Assembly: GCA_905221605.1 (NCBI GenBank)
Contig: CAJNDS010000262.1
Location: 92,001-156,000, forward strand
DNA length: 64,000 nucleotides
Direction: 5' to 3'
Source: Symbiodinium natans
Lineage: Eukaryota; Sar; Dinophyceae; Suessiales; Symbiodiniaceae
In this document: piece after piece, positions 38,676 to 50,400 of the stretch
How the letters are laid out: each line of letters starts with the position of its first letter
How positions within the stretch are numbered: position 1 is the first letter of the stretch
Program-made: the position numbers and the translations under genes
Notes under the pieces: model-generated
What the model was told of the DNA's origin: nothing
Seen by the model: only the letters and a program-made list of their open reading frames with translations
The model's database searches: none

Positions 38676-39902
38676 TCACTCATCAGCTTCGTCACACGGC
38701 ATGCCCAACGTGATTTTCTGGATCTCTGTTGCCGGAACCGAATGTAGGGTTCCATCCCATCCTCGTTTTGCAATTCCGGCATCCAGCAGGTGCTGGGCAA
38801 ATGGCCCGACATTGCCTACGCACGCCATCCAAAGCGCGCTGGCCTTGCCGTCGTACGTTCTGACCAATCCACGTATGGTTGCCAGTAGCTCCTCATCATA
38901 TTTCTCCAGGAGGCGTACGAGGCCGCATGATATCTTGTATCTCTCCTCCTGCAGCGTCGTCCACTCCGCCGTGTCAAAGAACATTGCCCGTGGTAGCGAT
39001 CCTGACATTGGGTCGCGCCCAACGTTGCTCACCGTGATATCCGATAGAGCAACTCCTTGCATGGTCAGCCATGACGTTATAGCCACCAGGTAAAACAGGG
39101 ACTGTCTGAGGACCCCGGCTTCATGGCGATGTTCCTGCCACCATGTGTTGAACAGCTCTGCCCTGCGGATGATACTTCCATAGAAGTAGTGGTGGCAGTA
39201 ACCCTCCACCGCTTCGTCGAAAAGGACTCCAATCCATCCTGCCCACAGGGTCCTGGTGACCAGGGTGGGGAATTGTTCCCCATACCCTGCTTCGTTGCCA
39301 AAGCTCTGGGGTTCCATCGCTAGTTTCATGACCCATAGCCGATCCAGAGCATATCCTCGTCGAGTGCGCCCCGCACCTATAAAGGGAAGCACCCTAGGCT
39401 GTAAGCTTTGCCCTGTCGTTGGGTTGCGGACCAATTGGACCTCCCCAAGCCAATGGAGCGCTGTCCTTGGCCTTTGCTGGTTCTGCAATTTATGCACCAA
39501 AAGGTGCACAGGCTTGACTTGCCCCATGGCTTTCTTTTTCTCCTTTCCCTCAGCTTCCTGCGAGGCCATATTGTGGGCACCTGGCCCTTCCGCCAGCGTG
39601 ACTGTACGAGGCTGGCTTGCCTCTTGCTCTTCATCGACACCCTCAGCTTGAGGCGAGGCCGTACTGTCTTCTCCTCTCTCCCGTAGGCGTACCGGACCCA
39701 CCGGAGATTCCGAAGCTCTCTCCTCTTCACTATCCCAAGGCTGCTCCGGGTGTCTGGCCTGTCGAAGCGGGGAACGTTCACGGGGCTGATCCTTCTGCTT
39801 GTTCTTGCTTTTGCCCTTGCCTTTGTCCGGCCGATTCCTTAACCAGGATGGCAGTCGGGACCCTTGTCTTCTCATCGTAGCATCCGTCTTCCATTGCCTC
39901 AT
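38676..39902 (-). CDS. L3 ORF3: kinase-fold-like protein, intact
   Basis: 408 residues from MRQWK, colinear with L2 ORF3; the frame stays open 15 codons further upstream. It keeps IGAGRTRRGYAL, VMKL, GVALSDITVSN and FFDTAEW. Changes against L2 are scattered and mostly conservative (for example ISCGLVRLL versus LSGGLVRLL), as expected if the protein is under constraint, though this was judged by eye. Confidence 0.6.
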   Translation of the reverse strand: MRQWKTDATMRRQGSRLPSWLRNRPDKGKGKSKNKQKDQPRERSPLRQARHPEQPWDSEEERASESPVGPVRLRERGEDSTASPQAEGVDEEQEASQPRTVTLAEGPGAHNMASQEAEGKEKKKAMGQVKPVHLLVHKLQNQQRPRTALHWLGEVQLVRNPTTGQSLQPRVLPFIGAGRTRRGYALDRLWVMKLAMEPQSFGNEAGYGEQFPTLVTRTLWAGWIGVLFDEAVEGYCHHYFYGSIIRRAELFNTWWQEHRHEAGVLRQSLFYLVAITSWLTMQGVALSDITVSNVGRDPMSGSLPRAMFFDTAEWTTLQEERYKISCGLVRLLEKYDEELLATIRGLVRTYDGKASALWMACVGNVGPFAQHLLDAGIAKRGWDGTLHSVPATEIQKITLGMPCDEADE

Positions 39903-40077
39903 TGCTACAGGCCCGCCTTGTCCGACGATGTCGCAAGCACGCGGCACCGCGAGGCCGAATTACACACCCTCAGCAAAGCGAGGCCGTAAACACCAATCGC
40001 AAGTCCCCGTTGCGAGGCCCTCACCCTCAGCTACGAGGCCGAAAAAACCCTGCTCCTTGCACCAAACGGCTGCGGAA

Positions 40078-43000
40078 TTACTGCGTTCCCTCAGCTTGGC
40101 GAGGCCTAACAAACAATGACATCTTCTGCTGTGCGCTGGCTTGGGGCTTAGCTTTGGCGTGTTTCCCACCAAACTGAACGCGAGGCTGCTGAAACTGGAC
40201 GTTGCTCATACTTCCACCATTGACAAGGGTTTGCGCTTGGGTAGCCAGCTTGCCTTGAGAAGTCCGCGATTTGCACTCACCCGCCAGGCTTTTATTGCAC
40301 TTCTGGCTGACCGGTGCATGTGTTCTGTCACACTTTGTGCAAACCCAACGGATTCCCAAATTCACCATATTATGGGAGGGGTGGATACCCCACTCTTCAC
40401 GCACTCGCGCCTCCGGCTGGTTGACGCAGTGCTGCTCCAAGACCACCTCCAAGTTCGTGAGGGTTTGTTGTACATACAACCCGCACAGTTGACATTTCAG
40501 TGTTAAATTCCGGGGGTGTTCGCTGCCTTTCTCCCATTGATGCCCGCGCTCCGGGTTTTTAAGCAACTGCCAAAGCCGCTGGCGTTTGTTGAGTTTGGCG
40601 CTGCCCTGCTCTTTTTTGCATCCCTCAGCTTTCTGCGAGGCTTCCATCTTCTCTTTGTAGTGCGCATGGTCCAGGATGAAGGGGAAGTCTTCTTCTTTGC
40701 GCTTCCGCAATATGTGGGCTGCGCGTGCACCGTACGCCAGGGAAAGTGTGCGCACCACATTGTCCAATTCTTTGACACGCCTCTTGTGCGCTGGGCTGTA
40801 AGCAGCCGCCGCCACTGCTCCACATACTTTGTCTGCCATGTCATTCGCTGCACGTCGCCACAACGTACCCGGCCCCATCTTCGCCAGGAATTCCTCTTCA
40901 GTTTTGTGGGACGGGACCCATGTTGCCTTGATACGTTTCCTGCCATTCCACACTTTGCTCCATTCCAGGTCATCCTCCGGCGGTTGTGTTTTTTGTAGCA
41001 CTTGGACTGCCGGCTTGCAATCCATAGTGACATCAATCAGATCCTCCGTGTGCTCCATTAGTCGGAAAAGTGCACGACGCTCCATGTCCACCACCGGCTG
41101 CCACGGGTAGACCAGCTCTGTAATCCGTCCGACTTCCACCAGGACACCTTTTGTCCAGGACATAGCCACCACTGCAAGGGCTGATGTTTGTACACGTGGG
41201 TCTATTCCTCCTGGACCTCCACTTGCGTCAGTGGCGAAGATCAAGCCTTCCGCTTCCACTTTTGCATCAGCTGCGAAGCATCCTTGGTATCGCAGACCTA
41301 AAAGGTGTTCCGGCGGCTTCGGGTGCCACACCGCCGGCTTTGGCAGGAGTGCCCTTGTCCACAAACACTCCCATGGGTATTTGTGACGCAAGTATTCCTG
41401 GAGCTTGGGTTCTTTGAACCCTTGTTCACGCCAGTAAGGACATTCCTTGAGGACATGCTCCAGAGTTGCTGGCATTTGGCACTTCTTGCACCATCCTGGC
41501 TTGGTCTCCGTGATGACGCCCGCGTGCCACACTGACTTTATACCTTCCATAAGGCCTGGGCTTAGGCCTCCCAGCTTCGTCAGCTTGTGATGCGGCGTCC
41601 AATCCAGCCCCTCTTGGGCACCATCGCCACCTGCCTGTCGCGCTATTGCAGCCCGTTTTTGTTCCTCAGGAATCCCTCAAGCCATTTGTAGGCGAGGCTA
41701 CCCATGCGTGGCTGGGTCCAATCAACGTTGAGGACACTTCCTCTCTTCCATTTGCCTGGGTCACTGGCATCCACCTTCAGATCCATTAAGTACGCCATGG
41801 TTGCTGCCATCGGCCCCGTGACCAGTGGCCAGTGGTGTTTGGCCGCACTCAACCTCTTCCAAGTGGTTTTCCAGGCCAAGTCAAAGTGGGCTTTTCCGCC
41901 ACCAATCCATGCACGGAAAACCTTGGCCACCACCTTGAAATGCTGCTTGTGGATTGTGCGCTTTGGATCCTGGCATTTCTTGGCTCCCATGTCCAAGATG
42001 GTTTCCAAACTCCCAAGCTTGTATTTACCCAGGTGTTTTCCTACCACTGTTCGGCGCCATTTCATTCTTTTAGGTGATACCCCCACAGAGGGGTGCCCCC
42101 ACAAAGCAACGGATGTGATCGCTGCCTTGACCACGCGGAGTTTAGTGCTGGGCGGCGGCCCCAGCCTGGACAGTTTGCTATGTCTCGCATGGGCTTTCTT
42201 GGCCCGCGTTGCCGACGTAACCAAGCGACGCTTTCGCCCCCCTGTACTGTCGACGCCCAAGTCACGCATCACGTCGTACACCTGTGGCTCATGAGGCAAC
42301 AGGAGTTCTCGCAGGTGCTTGCTCGCCTGGGTACTGCTGGCCACAAACCCTGTCTTCTTGGATGAAATCGTGAAACCATTAGCGTCCATCCCGTCCTTTA
42401 AGCTGCGGTAGACTCGTATCGCACTATCCGCCACTTGTTTAAAGGACTTATGCTGGATGTCAATTGAGACATCATCCAACCAACAATCCACGTTTGCCAC
42501 ATCTCGTCGCCTTTGGATCTTATCTATCACCGGGTGCAATGCCACCTTTGCCAACGATGGCGCCGCTGGGCAACCCGCTTGCACGCCATTCGTAGCTCTG
42601 ATGCCTGCCGACAGCACCCCATCCGCCACCAAATATCTGGCACCCATGTACACTTCCAGTGCCATCTTCAGGATTAGCGGTGGATATTGCAGGGCCGTTG
42701 CTGCCGTGATCAATTGCTGAAATTGGATGGTATCGAAAAAGGACTCGAGGTCCACAAAGAGTGACACCACATGCACACCATTTGTCTTCGCCACCTCATT
42801 TCGCAGTAGTCTGCCTACGGCCACGTCCAAGCAGCAACTGCCTGGGACTGCCTTGTCGTACGTGGCAGTTTGGGCATAGCCTGCCTGCCAAGTACTTACC
42901 AAATCCCATCGCAAACGGACCCAGGTCCTGTACAGGATGTGTAGCAAGGCGATTGGTCTTTCCCGGGTCAGATTCTTCGGCAGCATTGCTATAAGGGAGA

Positions 43001-45428
43001 CTGTCATTTGCTGCGGCCATGCTGCCTTGGCCTCACATTCATGGTAGAAGGACACAACGGCTTCAACTGCTTTGTCGTCCATGGCCTGCAAATGGTCAAT
43101 CCTCCAGCCATCCGGCCCCGGGCTCTTTAGTGCCAGTTTTTTGATCCTTGCCTTGACCTCGACAGGGTTCAGCGGCTCCACGCTGGCCGCTTGTTTTTTG
43201 GCTGCATCCTCAAGCTCCGTCATGAGCGAGGCCGATTTTGCCAACGGCTGGCCCGTCGTCCACACTGCCGCCCAGTGGTCTCGGCGAATGTGTGGCCGTT
43301 CCAGCATGTCATATTCCATGTAGGGTCTTTGTACCACTTGTTCTTCTTTTCGCAAGGCATTGTATAATGGTCGCATGCCCTTTTCCATGGCCTTGCTGAG
43401 CCATTGCTTGTACTGGTGGGCTGTCTCTTCCATATCCGCCTTTCTCGCGTAGCATTGCTGTTCGTCGATGCGCTTCAGAACAAGTCTAGCGTCCGTACCC
43501 CGGCCCAGGATATTCTCGAGCATATCCTCCTGGTTCTGCGCATCACCCTCGTAATACTCGCCGAGCCTGCGTTGGACCAGACGCGCCACCGGATGCGCAT
43601 CGCCATGATGTCTGCCTTGTTTGACCCATTGTTGGACCCTGTTCCAAAAGGCCGCCCTCTTGCCTGTCCAGACAACGTTCTCCGGGTTGTTGACCACCAA
43701 CTTCTTCCGGACAATCTCGGATTTAACACCCATGCCTTCGATTCGGCCTGTGATCGACCTCTCCACCCCGGCACTCAGGTGAGCGAATGTCTCACTGAGC
43801 TCATCTTCCATCTTGGGTTCATCCAGGATGTTGATGCTCTGTGTGTTTTGAACTGGTTCGTATTCCACCGTCTCCGTCACCAATGCTCCCGCCTTCTTCA
43901 TCTGGGGAACATCAGGGCTACTGCTCGGTTGGGCTACCCTCCAATGCATCGCAGCATGAGGCCGAAAAGGGGTTTCCCAATCCGTTTTCACTTGCAGGAT
44001 GGGCACCAAGCATTTCGCAACCAGCCCGTAATCAATTTCGTCCGATCCTTGGGCCGTTGGTTCCCCCACTCCTACAAATGCACCACCAACTTCTGTCGCC
44101 ATAGTTGTGCCCCTCATGGTATCCTGGGCTTCATTCCAATCTCCCAGCACCATATATGGCACTTTGCAGCCCTTGAGAAAGGCTATCAGTCTCGCCAGTA
44201 CTTGGATATTGTTTGGAGCCTGGAATCCGACCCCGCTCTCCAAATACAGACTGACGATGATCAAATCCCATCCTTTGTTTCTCATGGCACATGCCAGGAA
44301 GCCCGCTGGTCCTGACCCATACTCGGTAAGGTATCGCAGATTCCTATGTCGGGGTGCCACCACTGCCAGGCCTCCTTGTACACCCTTAATTTTTGTACTG
44401 CCTGGCATGCCAATGAAGGTGTATCCCATATCTTGGCAATGGCTCATGGCTTGCTGGATACCCTCCGTCTTGAGATGGGTTTCCTGCAGCACCACCAGGT
44501 CCGGTCCTAGTTCGTGTATCCATGCCGCTATGGGTTTCCTCCAGCTGGTGATGTTAGCCGCTGTGATTTTGATACATTCGGCCTTATCATCTTGGCGATA
44601 CCCACTTGCCACATCTGCCAAGATCCATTTGGCATATTGTGCGTCATGCTCCACAAGGGAACGAAGCACTTCGTGGCATGCTCGTTGTTGTAGCGGGTTG
44701 AGTTCCTGCTCTTCCAGCTTCTCAATGGCTTCGAGTGCAGCAGCCTCACTGGAAGCATCATATCTACCCACCACTTGGCATAGCGTTTGCCACTCCTGTG
44801 GCAGATCTTTTGGTGGTTCCGTGGGTTTTGCTTTCCGCTTCTTGGGCTTTTGTTTTCCTCTGCGACCCTCAGCACACGGCGAGGCCGAGAATCGTGTTTC
44901 CTCAGCTTCCTGCGAGGCCTTCATGTTCTCCCCTCTAACCGCTGCATGGTCTCTCATCTGTATTTGGCTTCCCTCAGCTTCTCGCGAGGCCGAATGCTCA
45001 CATTCCTCTTCGATGTCTTCCCTTGTTAAATGGAAGTATCTGGGCCCTGTGACCGCCCAACTGCTGTCCACAGCTCGGACAGGCTCAGGACCCCTCGTAA
45101 CTGGACTCCAGCTCTCTTGGCTGTCTTCCACTGTGCTGTTTGTACTAGGCACATGGGTACTAGACACAGCTTGACTGCCTTCCCCATGCGCCTGTGGCCA
45201 TACAATGTCCCCGTGACACTGCTTCTCCCCATTGAGACTCCTGAGACTGTCTTGCTTGCTTCTTTTGGCTGTTCGGACCAGGAGCGACTCTGAGGTGTCG
45301 ACCCCTCCACTCCTGTCCCAGCCTGAGGCTTCATTCGCCATGGGCACGCGCCGGCGAGCGTTCGCGCCCCGTCGGCGTTGCCCTGACTGACACATCTCGA
45401 GACATGCGCATCGGCCCATACATGCCAA
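40078..45428 (-). pseudogene. L3 ORF2: endonuclease-RT-RNase H, one-base frameshift
   Basis: Two frames (45,428 to 41,643 and 41,550 to 40,078) together equal L1 ORF2. The break lies at about 41,664-41,669, where L3 has TTCCTCAGG against TTCCTCCAGG in L1 and L2: one C is lost, just after the RT and thumb region and before the zinc finger. Endonuclease and RT motifs (GDWNE, SDEIDYG, FVDLESFFD, CWLDDVS) are intact in the first part; the zinc finger, RNase H and C-terminal zinc motifs are in the second. The true start is unclear because the MKARQ region of L1 is deleted here. Confidence 0.88.
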
Positions 45429-46302
45429 GTTCGGTTGGCAGGCCTGGCTCTCGTGGTCCCAAGACTCCAGTCCAGTCTGTCTCCACGACCTTGACTGCCA
45501 TCCTTGTTTTGAGCGCTTCCGCTTGCTCGTCGGTCAGGATGATCCCTTCCTTTTCCAGGTAGGACGCGACGTCCTTGTACGGCGAATCCTCCTCATCTTT
45601 CACGCAGGCTTGTACCTTCCTCTGTGCTTCCGCAACCTCAAGCTCCGTGGTCTGGATGGCCTGGCTGACTTGCGCAAGCTGCTTCATGGCCTGCTCGAAC
45701 TCGCTCTTGATCCTTTCCGTTTTGTCTTGAAGCCGGACCTTCTTCTCAATGAGTGATCTCAGCTTGTTTGTCGTCCTTCTGTATGTACCAACATGGCGGC
45801 TGAGCTCCTGCTTTGGTGTCTCATCCTCAGGCTTGTAATCCCCTGGCGGGGGAATACCCGCTGCTCTGAGCAGCCTTTGCACTGCGGGCTCAGCTCCCTG
45901 CCACACCGTTTCAATGGCCTCGTGGTACTCCTTTTGCGTCATGCTTTCGGTTTGCGATCCACTGCCTGGTAGTCCCGGGGGCCAATTGGGCCCCGGCTCC
46001 ATCGTCTGCGGCTTCCATCCTGCTTCTTCGATGGCCTTCTTTGCCTCCATAGAAAGCGTACCCCACGCCTTCGTGAGGGCTTGGTCGGCCATCCCTTCTT
46101 TGTTCTTGGCCTGTCTTGTCCACCATGTAGCGTCGTCCTTTGGCCATTGCCACTTCTTACGCTGGCTTGACCATGCTCGCTCACGGTAGGTGGCCTTTTT
46201 CCACGCCTTTCCGCAATGCCAGCAGTTCGGGTTGTAGTACAAGTCTTCATTCCAGACCCAACCCACCTCACAGTGGGCACACACAGTACAATGCTTCCCC
46301 AT
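45331..46302 (-). CDS. L3 ORF1: zinc-motif and coiled-coil protein
   Basis: 323 residues from MGKHC, with the complete Cys set CTVC, CEVGW and CWHC and the same coiled coil as L1 and L2. Its end overlaps the upstream open part of the ORF2 frame. Confidence 0.8.
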   Translation of the reverse strand: MGKHCTVCAHCEVGWVWNEDLYYNPNCWHCGKAWKKATYRERAWSSQRKKWQWPKDDATWWTRQAKNKEGMADQALTKAWGTLSMEAKKAIEEAGWKPQTMEPGPNWPPGLPGSGSQTESMTQKEYHEAIETVWQGAEPAVQRLLRAAGIPPPGDYKPEDETPKQELSRHVGTYRRTTNKLRSLIEKKVRLQDKTERIKSEFEQAMKQLAQVSQAIQTTELEVAEAQRKVQACVKDEEDSPYKDVASYLEKEGIILTDEQAEALKTRMAVKVVETDWTGVLGPREPGLPTELGMYGPMRMSRDVSVRATPTGRERSPARAHGE

Positions 46303-46654
46303 GACTGCTGCAGCCTGATGCCAGTCCCACCAGCACCTCAGCAATGCGAGGCCTAAGATCCCCTCAACCGTAGTGAGGCCGAACTTTATGTGTCCTCAGC
46401 CGGAGCGAGGCCGAAACTAGCCCCTCCCTCTGCCGAAGCGAGGCCGAAAACACACCCTCTGCCGATGCGAGGCCAAAAAGTTCCCTCAGCACTTGGCGAG
46501 GCCGTACTCAGGCAGCTATGTTGCTGGCAGCCGACTACCAAGCAAACACAGTGGTTTCGGTTTGAGTCCTGTTGGAGCCCACCCTTAGGTACAGTCTCCA
46601 GGCAACAGCACTCCCTACCTGAGCACCCCACCGGGGTTGAGCCGAAACTTGAGC

Positions 46655-46671
46655 CAGGTGAATTTTACACA
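46655..46671 (-). repeat. Proximal start of the copia 3' LTR with target-site copy
   Basis: The minus strand reads TGTGTAAAATTCACC from 46,671, identical to the first 15 bases of the 5' LTR; the following TG is shared with the L3 start. The polypurine tract GAGGGGG (46,672-46,678) directly precedes it, as expected for a 3' LTR. L3 begins at TGGCTCAAG in place of the LTR continuation TGTAGTG. Confidence 0.88.
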
Positions 46672-46707
46672 CCCCCTCATGCACAGATGGTCCTTGGGTA
46701 TTTCCCT

Positions 46708-47487
46708 TCAGTCCTTTCTTTCCTCCTGCTTCAGGATCTTCTTTCCAATCCTGACCAGAGCCTTTCCAAGCTCTTCCGGGTAGGTCCCAGACTCCTTCAG
46801 AGACTCACTCTTCGAGTGTTCGTGGTTTCCTGCGCAAACGTACGAAGACAGTTCCCACACGCAGGTAGCACTATTAGAAGCGAACCACCATCTCTTCCAA
46901 GTCTTCTCTTTCTTCTCGAAGCAGCACCTATCTACTAGACATCCTTGCGTCAGACCAATGCTTTTAGAGACTTCTAGAAATACCGTTTCCTTCCACAAAG
47001 AGGACCTTTCAGGCCATTCGTGGGTTAACAGCAAACCCTCGTTCGAGGAATAGGGGCCGAAGAGCTTCCCTATAAGTCTCCAGCAACTCTTGTGAATCTT
47101 TAGCGTCTTCCGCCAAAGTTCCAAACCTCGTCGCTTGCGAAAACGCAGGTACCTCAAGGGGCAGCCTGAGCTACAAAACGTAGACAAATGCGCAAAGACA
47201 CGGACCTTTCCCTGCTTCAGGACTCTTAAGATCTCTTCAAGAACAAGAAAGGTGTTCTTACTCAGAAGATTGATTTCCCGAGTCACTCCGAAGTACGCTA
47301 TGCCTTTCTCTCGAGCACACGCTCTCGCTATCGCACTCGACTCTTCGCAGCAAAGCTCCAGAACGACGAGCGACACTGTTCCTCTAGCCACTGCCGTCGC
47401 GGCTTCCATCCAGGAGCTAGGAACCTCCAGCGGAGAGGACCTTACTGCGTTCGAAGATACTTCTTTTCTTCGGAGATCGACGACCAC
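46708..47487 (-). CDS. Extra 3' ORF of the copia element, unknown, possibly methyltransferase-like
   Basis: This 259-codon frame follows pol and overlaps its last 46 bases in the -1 frame; it begins with GTG in the overlap, and the first ATG is 27 codons in. The N-terminal VVLELCCEESSAIARA with later FGVTREINLL resembles the first strand and loop of a Rossmann SAM-binding fold. Further on are FCSSGCPLRYL, HEWPERSSLW, CLVDRCCF, WKRWWFASN, CAGNHEH and YPEELGKAL, which look like conserved functional blocks. Canonical Ty1/copia elements end with RNase H, so this is an added gene. It could be reached by -1 frameshifting, be translated separately, or be out of frame through an indel in this copy. 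The methyltransferase idea is tentative. Confidence 0.5.
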   Translation of the reverse strand: MVVDLRRKEVSSNAVRSSPLEVPSSWMEAATAVARGTVSLVVLELCCEESSAIARACAREKGIAYFGVTREINLLSKNTFLVLEEILRVLKQGKVRVFAHLSTFCSSGCPLRYLRFRKRRGLELWRKTLKIHKSCWRLIGKLFGPYSSNEGLLLTHEWPERSSLWKETVFLEVSKSIGLTQGCLVDRCCFEKKEKTWKRWWFASNSATCVWELSSYVCAGNHEHSKSESLKESGTYPEELGKALVRIGKKILKQEERKD

Positions 47488-50400
47488 GATTCTGGCTCGG
47501 TAATGAGGCCAGCGGCCTCACAAAGACTGACCAAATTCTCCGCAGTTGGGGACTTCGTTAGAGCATCTGCGGGGTTGAGTTTCCCCGGTATATACTCCAG
47601 CGTCAATCTTTCCTTGGCGACTAGTTGTTGGAGAAAAGCCGCTCTCAACTCTATGTGGCGGACTTTCCTAAGGAGGGTACTCATTTGCGCTATTGACAGG
47701 GCGCTTTCAGAGTCCCCGTACGCGTGCAACTGATATCGGCCTTCCTCCGAGTCAGAAGGCATCCCCTCCACCATCGTCTGCACCAACAGAGATATATACA
47801 ATCCCTCTCTTGCGATTTCAGTCAGTGCTGCTAGCTCGGCTTCTGCCGATGATAAAGCTACTGTCGTCTGTTTCCGACTGAACGTCTTCAAGCAACAGTT
47901 GTTCCAGGTCACAATTCCACCACTCACAGAGTTCAAACCCCAAGACGCGTCAACAAAACACGACACTGACTCTCGGTCCTCATCAGGGGCTAAAAGCTCT
48001 CTACGTGAGGGGAACACTTGGACCTTATGCGGTAAACCAGACACCCACCTCAGAACATCCCTCATACAAGCTTCGGCTGCTTCATTGGGGGCTGACTGGT
48101 GTCTTCCTAGAAAACCGCATACATACTGCAAATCAGGTCTTGAAAGCGACGCCCAGGCTAGGCGTCCCAAGGTACGCCTATAGCGCTCGCGCGCCTCTGG
48201 CGTAAGAGGTGTGTCCTGTCCTTTCTTGAGGAGGTCGGCATACCGCCGCTCTAATGGGGGAAGCTTCGGCGCCACCTTAGTGATTCCGTACTCCTCACAG
48301 CAAGACCTCAAGTACTTAGCGTCCAAGCCAAAGTATACGCAGGGCTCTCCGGGCTTCCTCCGGAAGATCCTACGTCCCAAGAAAGACACCTCACCTGGCT
48401 TTCCTTCCAAGAGTTCACCTGTTAGCTTAAGCTTGTAGCGTTTCTTCAGGTCTTCATACACCTTTCGAGCTTCGGCGGTGTTCTCGGCCCAAATCAACAA
48501 ATCATCAACATAAAAGAGGACAATCACCAAACCATTCTTGGTTTTCTTGCGGAAGATTGTCGGGTCCAAGATCTGTTGGAATCCTTGGTTGCCAAGGTAC
48601 GCCGATAGCTCTTTATACCAAGAAAGCGGGGCACTCCGAAGCCCGTTCATGGCACGAAACAGTTTCAAGAAGACCTTTTCGCCAGTCTTTGCGTTTCCTA
48701 TGTTACTCGGAAGCTGCACAAACTCTGGCCGCGCAATAGCGGCGTGCATGAAGGCTACCGAAACGTCACAGGACAGCACAGACCCTTTTCTACATAGAAC
48801 AGAAAGTAGGAGCCGCAACCCTTCCAGGCTGGTGGTCGGAGAATAGATCCCCTCAGCGAGCGTGGTGCCGCCCATAGCGGCAAAATCGCGGACAACAAGT
48901 CTAGAGCGGTAAAGACCAGGCTTCTTAACCGTATTGACCCAACGGCTCGAAAGAACTCTTCTTCCGCTCTCCTTAGCAAGTCGATACGCTTCTCGCTCGC
49001 TCACCACTTCTCCAACGTTGAACGACTCCAATTCTTCTAGTTCTAATTTCATGGACAGATAGAGGAGTTTGGGATCTAACAGCTCACCAGAGGTCTCTGA
49101 AACAGCTTGTTGGGGGACCTGACAACAGATTCTACTCCCTCCAAACTTAAGCTCAAAGGAAGACGCCGCTTGATTGCTCACAGCGCGGCAGTCAGGTCCT
49201 TCACCTAACTTCTGAAGATAATGATCCGTCAACCAATCAATCTCCATGTCCTCCATGTCAGGTTCAGGGAGATCGCCACCTGCTACCCCCTCATGACCTT
49301 CAGATCCCACTTCTGTGGGCTCGTAATCCGGGACATAATCAGGAAGCATTTCTTCATCCTCTGGGGCTTCAATCTCTTCTTCTTTTGGAACAATGGGTTC
49401 CGCAGGCGGTTCAAACAGCAAAGGCTTTTCGGGGTCCTGCGTATCAAGCACAAGAGGATTAGCTTTAGCTAACAGCTCCAACGTTGGGCTGTCGTACGTG
49501 GGTTCGTCCCGTTCAAAGATCCCACGACACGCTGGAAAGACCTCAATCTCTCCATCTCCTCCAATGACAGTTCCATACACACCTCCACCTCTAGGATGGA
49601 CGGGGCCCAGATAGCTCACTCGAACCGTCTTGGCTCCCCGGAACTTTTCTAGACGTCGTTTGGAACCGCCAACTTTGGCCTGCGCAGAACAGCCGAAGGG
49701 AAGCGTCCTAGTCCTTTGGACTATCTCCTCGTGCAACCTGTCTATTGCTGTGGTACTATTGTTGCTGTCAAAGTTCCACAAGTTGAAACTGCGTGCGGCG
49801 TACAGCAAACAAGTCTGCCACAACATTCCACCTAAAGGTAACTGCCAAGCAGCGCCACCTTCTTCAGCAGGTCGTCGACGCTTTATCTCCGCCTCTAGGT
49901 CGAGCCATATCGACCAAAATCCCTGCTTCATCGCAGAGACCTGCCTTTCCACAGCACCTTTAGACTGCGGACGGTATCCTGGCACAACATCTACAATCGT
50001 AGGGTTCTCGCGCCTCTGCGCCGCGACCCTCTCGCACATGGATATCAGACCCTGTTCGTTATCGCACCGAAACGTTAAAGTCTTTTGGTGCAATCCAATT
50101 TCGCGGATAAACCGATCGATATTGAATAACAAGTTCGGGTCGTGTAGTTCCATGGCGGGGATAGACATTGAGTACCGGGACGCAACATGTACAAGAAGAA
50201 GAACCCTCAGTTTCCCAAAATAATAGAAATCGACCCCAATGGTTTGATTCTCCTTCTGTAGCTGCCTCTTCAGTCTCCTGGCCGGGACTTTGCCTTTGCT
50301 AGAGCAGCAGCTTTCGCAGTTCACATCATAGGGAAAATGACCTCGGGATCGATGTACCTGGAGTGCATGGCTTCGCAAAGGAATCCTTTCTTCAATCTCC

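Larger units (their letters stand above)
38354..46654 (-). mobile_element. LINE L3, nearly full length (about 8.3 kb)
   Basis: It is flanked by the 14-bp target at 46,655-46,668 and the variant at 38,340-38,353. It starts TGGCTCAAGTTTCGG. ORF1 and ORF3 are open. ORF2 is broken by a one-base deletion and has lost about 26-29 bp near its start compared with L1. It sits next to the start of the copia 3' LTR. Confidence 0.9.

Noticed and set aside
19575..46668. Tandem array made by unequal crossing-over
   Set aside because: The units belong to different elements (E0, L, N) with different lesions, so independent insertions are needed.
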